Assembly (NCBI GenBank): GCA_937930845.1
Contig: CALHBJ010000007.1
Coordinates: 186,001 to 250,000, forward strand
Length of the DNA: 64,000 nt
From: an uncultured Rhizobiaceae group bacterium
GTDB taxonomy: Bacteria > Pseudomonadota > Alphaproteobacteria > Rhizobiales > Rhizobiaceae
Direction of reading: 5' to 3'
Of this stretch, positions 61,681 through 64,000 are shown piece by piece. Made by a program: the position numbers and the translations under genes. Below the pieces are notes generated by a model, which was not told the origin of the DNA, did not search any database, and saw nothing but the letters and a program-made list of their open reading frames with translations. Each line of letters starts with the position of its first letter. Position 1 is the first letter of the stretch.

Positions 61681-62493
61681 CTACGCGCCTGCGGAAGGAA
61701 TAGTTTGGCTGGCAATCTGTGCAGCCCGGGATCTTGGCCCCCGGAAATAGGCTTTTACCCAAGGTTCCTCCACTTTCATCATGTCTGCCAAAGTACCGGT
61801 GACGAAAACACGACATTCCCGCAACACCGCGATTCGGTCGCAGGTCGCATGCAGGCTGTCCAGGTCATGTGTTACCATCATCACCGTCAGCCCCAGCGAG
61901 TCCCGCAAAGACACCAGCAATTGGTCAAAGTCCGCCGCTCCAATCGGGTCCAGACCGGATGTGGGCTCGTCCAGAAACACAAGTTCCGGGTCAAGCGACA
62001 AAGCCCGCGCCAGCGCCGCGCGTTTTACCATGCCGCCGGAAAGTTCTGAGGGGTATTTGTCCCCGGCATCAGCTGGCAGGCCCACAAGTCTGATTTTGAT
62101 TGCCGCCAGTTCGTCCATCAGTTCCTGGGATAGTGCCAGATATTCGCGCATGGGCATCTGGATGTTCTCTTTGACCGTCAGTGCCGAAAACAGCGCCCCA
62201 TGTTGAAACAACACGCCAATGCGCCGGTCCAGGCGAATTCTCTCAATCTCCGACACGTTGTCATAATCTTCCCCAAACAGGTGTATGCTGCCCCCCTGGC
62301 GCTTGATCAGGCCAAGTACGGAACGCATGAGAACAGATTTCCCGGCACCCGACCCGCCCACAAATCCCAGGATCTCACCGCGCTTAATATCGAGATTCAG
62401 CCCCTTCAGGATATGTTTGGAACCAAACGCGATATCGATATCGCGGGCCTGCAACACCACATCTTCCACACGTTCTGTTTTTGTGTTTGTCAT
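61681..62493 (-). CDS. mlaF: ABC transporter ATP-binding protein MlaF-like
   Basis: 270 residues. Walker A is FVGGSGAGKSVLMRSVLG, the signature is LSGGMVKRAALARALSLDPE, and Walker B plus D-loop is VFLDEPTSGLDP, followed by the switch His in MMVTHDLDSLHA. It powers phospholipid transport between the membranes. ATG 62493 is taken; GTG 62499 would overlap the mlaE stop. It is 32 nt ahead of mlaD. Confidence 0.94.
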   Translation of the reverse strand: MTNTKTERVEDVVLQARDIDIAFGSKHILKGLNLDIKRGEILGFVGGSGAGKSVLMRSVLGLIKRQGGSIHLFGEDYDNVSEIERIRLDRRIGVLFQHGALFSALTVKENIQMPMREYLALSQELMDELAAIKIRLVGLPADAGDKYPSELSGGMVKRAALARALSLDPELVFLDEPTSGLDPIGAADFDQLLVSLRDSLGLTVMMVTHDLDSLHATCDRIAVLRECRVFVTGTLADMMKVEEPWVKAYFRGPRSRAAQIASQTIPSAGA

Positions 62494-62498
62494 GGGCA

Positions 62499-63719
62499 CT
62501 ACAGATCAATCGCTGAGAAAAAGATGGCAAACAGGCCGTCCATAACAACCACGGCAAATATTGCGCGCACCACGGCTCGTGTGGTGCCCTGGCCCAGGGA
62601 TTCAGCGCTTCCCCCTACTTTCAAACCTTCAATGGCGGCAATCGTGCCAATCATCAGCGCCATGAACGGAGCCTTGATCAGCCCAACCATCAAATTGTCG
62701 ATGCTCACCCCTTCCTGCAGGGTAATGAGAAACTGGGTCGGCGTGATGCCCACATATAAATCACCAATCACGATTGCGCCTGCCATGCCGGCCACATCAG
62801 AAATCAAGGTCAGTATCGGTAAGACGATGACCAGCGCCACCAGACGCGGAAATATCAGCACGCCCACAGGATTAAGGCCAATGACATCCAAAGCATCGAT
62901 TTCTTCACGCATTTTCATGGTGCCAATTTCGGCGGTAATCGCGCTGCCGGTGCGCCCCGCCACCATGATGGCCGTCAACAGAACTCCGATTTCGCGAAAA
63001 TGCAGTACGCCCACCAGATAGACGGTTAGCAATTCCTCGCCATAGAATTTCAGCTGATAAGCGCCCTGTTGCGCGATAATAGCACCAATGAGGAACGACA
63101 TCAGCACAATGACAGGGATGGCCCGCAGGCCCATATGGTCAATTTGATGAACAATCGAGATGGCACGGTGAAGGCCGCTTTTGGTTGATGCGTCCCGTCT
63201 GCCACGAATGGATGACCCCAACAGGTAACATCCGGTCATGAAGTCGCGCCAAAATTCCGTTGCCAGATGGCCAATGCTCTCCAGCGGGTTGTAGGGGTCG
63301 GCAACGGCTGGTTCGTCCGCGACGCTCCCATCTGTTCCCGCCCCCACAACGCCGATGAGATTCACGTGTTTTTTGTTGTCGATCTCCACACGAACGGTCT
63401 TGCCCAGTCTCATCAGTTCGCTGGTCAGCCGAACGATCAGCCAAGCGCCCCCCGTATCCATGTTGGATATTTTGCGGCAATCAAGCTCCAGCGTCTCACA
63501 CGGGTCAGCGGCCAATTTTCGCATTTCCCCATCGACGAGATGGATGCTGGTCAATGTCCATGAACCCGATACTGTCACACGGGTCGTTGCCCCCATGCGG
63601 TCTTGCCGCAGCGCAGGTGTTTGGTCGGCAATATTGTGCTGCGGCAAGTCTTGTTCAGCGGACAGCGAATTCACCATGGACTCCCAAGCTTTGACCAACG
63701 AAGGGGCGTTCCAAAACAC
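62499..63719 (-). CDS. mlaE: Mla permease MlaE with fused STAS domain
   Basis: 406 residues with two parts. The first ~120 are a STAS-like domain (RVTVSGSWTLTSIHLVDGEM, ELDCRKISNMDTGGAWLIV). In E. coli STAS is a separate protein, MlaB; here it is fused to the permease. The permease follows with membrane helices and the family region MVAGRTGSAITAEIGTMKMREEI. A start at ATG 63677 is possible (GGGAG just upstream); I kept GTG 63719, which only adds 14 residues. First gene of the operon. Confidence 0.92.
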   Translation of the reverse strand: MFWNAPSLVKAWESMVNSLSAEQDLPQHNIADQTPALRQDRMGATTRVTVSGSWTLTSIHLVDGEMRKLAADPCETLELDCRKISNMDTGGAWLIVRLTSELMRLGKTVRVEIDNKKHVNLIGVVGAGTDGSVADEPAVADPYNPLESIGHLATEFWRDFMTGCYLLGSSIRGRRDASTKSGLHRAISIVHQIDHMGLRAIPVIVLMSFLIGAIIAQQGAYQLKFYGEELLTVYLVGVLHFREIGVLLTAIMVAGRTGSAITAEIGTMKMREEIDALDVIGLNPVGVLIFPRLVALVIVLPILTLISDVAGMAGAIVIGDLYVGITPTQFLITLQEGVSIDNLMVGLIKAPFMALMIGTIAAIEGLKVGGSAESLGQGTTRAVVRAIFAVVVMDGLFAIFFSAIDL

Positions 63720-63761
63720 CCACCGGAAATAGAGAACAACGTTTTAGCCGTCCGATTAGCG

Positions 63762-64000
63762 TCAGTCTTTGCTATCCAGATCATCTTCTTCAAACATGCG
63801 CATCGGTTCCCCGGGCATGATCGTTGAAATTGCATGCTTATAGACAAGTTGAGAGTGCCCATCTCGCCGCAATAAAAGGCAAAAATTGTCAAACCAGGTC
63901 ACAATGCCGGTTAATTTTACGCCATTTACGAGAAAGATCGTCAGTGAAATCTTGTTCTTGCGAACATTGTTTAGAAAGGCATCTTGCAAGTTTTGTTGTT
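63762..64000 (-). CDS. hfq: RNA chaperone Hfq, 5' end beyond the window
   Basis: About 79 residues are visible, from [19 protein letters not shown] to [11 protein letters not shown]. The Sm1 motif has [20 protein letters not shown], and the Sm2 motif is YKHAIST, with the proximal RNA-binding [11 protein letters not shown] present. Only the first few codons lie right of 64000. The acidic C-terminal tail (EEDDLDSKD) is short. Hfq pairs small RNAs with mRNAs. It lies upstream of mlaE, 42 bp apart on the same strand. Confidence 0.95.
   Translation of the reverse strand, partial: QQNLQDAFLNNVRKNKISLTIFLVNGVKLTGIVTWFDNFCLLLRRDGHSQLVYKHAISTIMPGEPMRMFEEDDLDSKD

Overview
The window reads as a chromosomal segment of an alphaproteobacterium, most likely Hyphomicrobiales (Rhizobiales). 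The grounds are the linked housekeeping order pyrB-pyrC-like-plsY-dprA-topA-rnr-DUF983-NUDIX-rpmG, a ComEC without a metallo-beta-lactamase tail, an IalB-family protein, a DUF6105-type membrane protein, and a lexA preceded by a GAAC-N7-GAAC SOS box (GTTC-N7-GTTC on the other strand), which is the alphaproteobacterial form. No species can be named from the sequence alone.

Bases 1-24.5 kb are accessory. A giant minus-strand frame (at least 3299 codons, still open at the left edge) carries a signal peptide and about 47 in-frame copies of a glycine-rich unit built around AQSIGGGGG. A 1.7-kb gene-poor gap holds an IS3-family remnant. A second, complete autotransporter of about 2236 residues follows, divergent from an IalB-like secreted protein. 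Then come a GPH-type sugar/cation symporter, a membrane histidine kinase with a degenerate receiver domain, and a convergent LuxR-type response regulator. The same palindrome (CACCCGAAAGGGTG) lies in the autotransporter/ialB intergenic region and upstream of the regulator gene. The region ends in a scar: 5' lacI fragment, internal GH1 beta-glucosidase fragment, and 3' tyrosine-integrase fragment, beside the 3' end of tRNA-Thr.

Bases 24.7-40 kb hold redox and translation genes: pntA-pntB, an exported Lys-rich protein, nadK (transhydrogenase and NAD kinase together set the NADPH supply), PhyH dioxygenase, GNAT acetyltransferase, gatB, a 3-hydroxyisobutyrate-dehydrogenase-like enzyme, a GGDEF cyclase, gatC-gatA, a UPF0173 metal hydrolase, ruvX, a DUF6105-like protein and an AidB-like acyl-CoA dehydrogenase.

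Bases 40-51.3 kb form a plus-strand housekeeping run: pyrB and a catalytically degenerate pyrC paralogue, plsY, dprA, topA, rnr, DUF983, NUDIX and rpmG. One small minus-strand gene of unknown function interrupts it. Bases 51.6-64 kb hold a lipoprotein/truncated-lipase pair, lexA with its SOS box, comEC, gltX, gltA, a complete Mla-type lipid-transport operon (mlaE-mlaF-mlaD-lipoprotein, minus strand) and a partial hfq at the right edge.

The most unusual items are the giant repeat adhesin, the shared palindrome linking the two-component pair to the adhesin/IalB locus, the pseudo-receiver kinase, and the three-gene deletion scar at tRNA-Thr.
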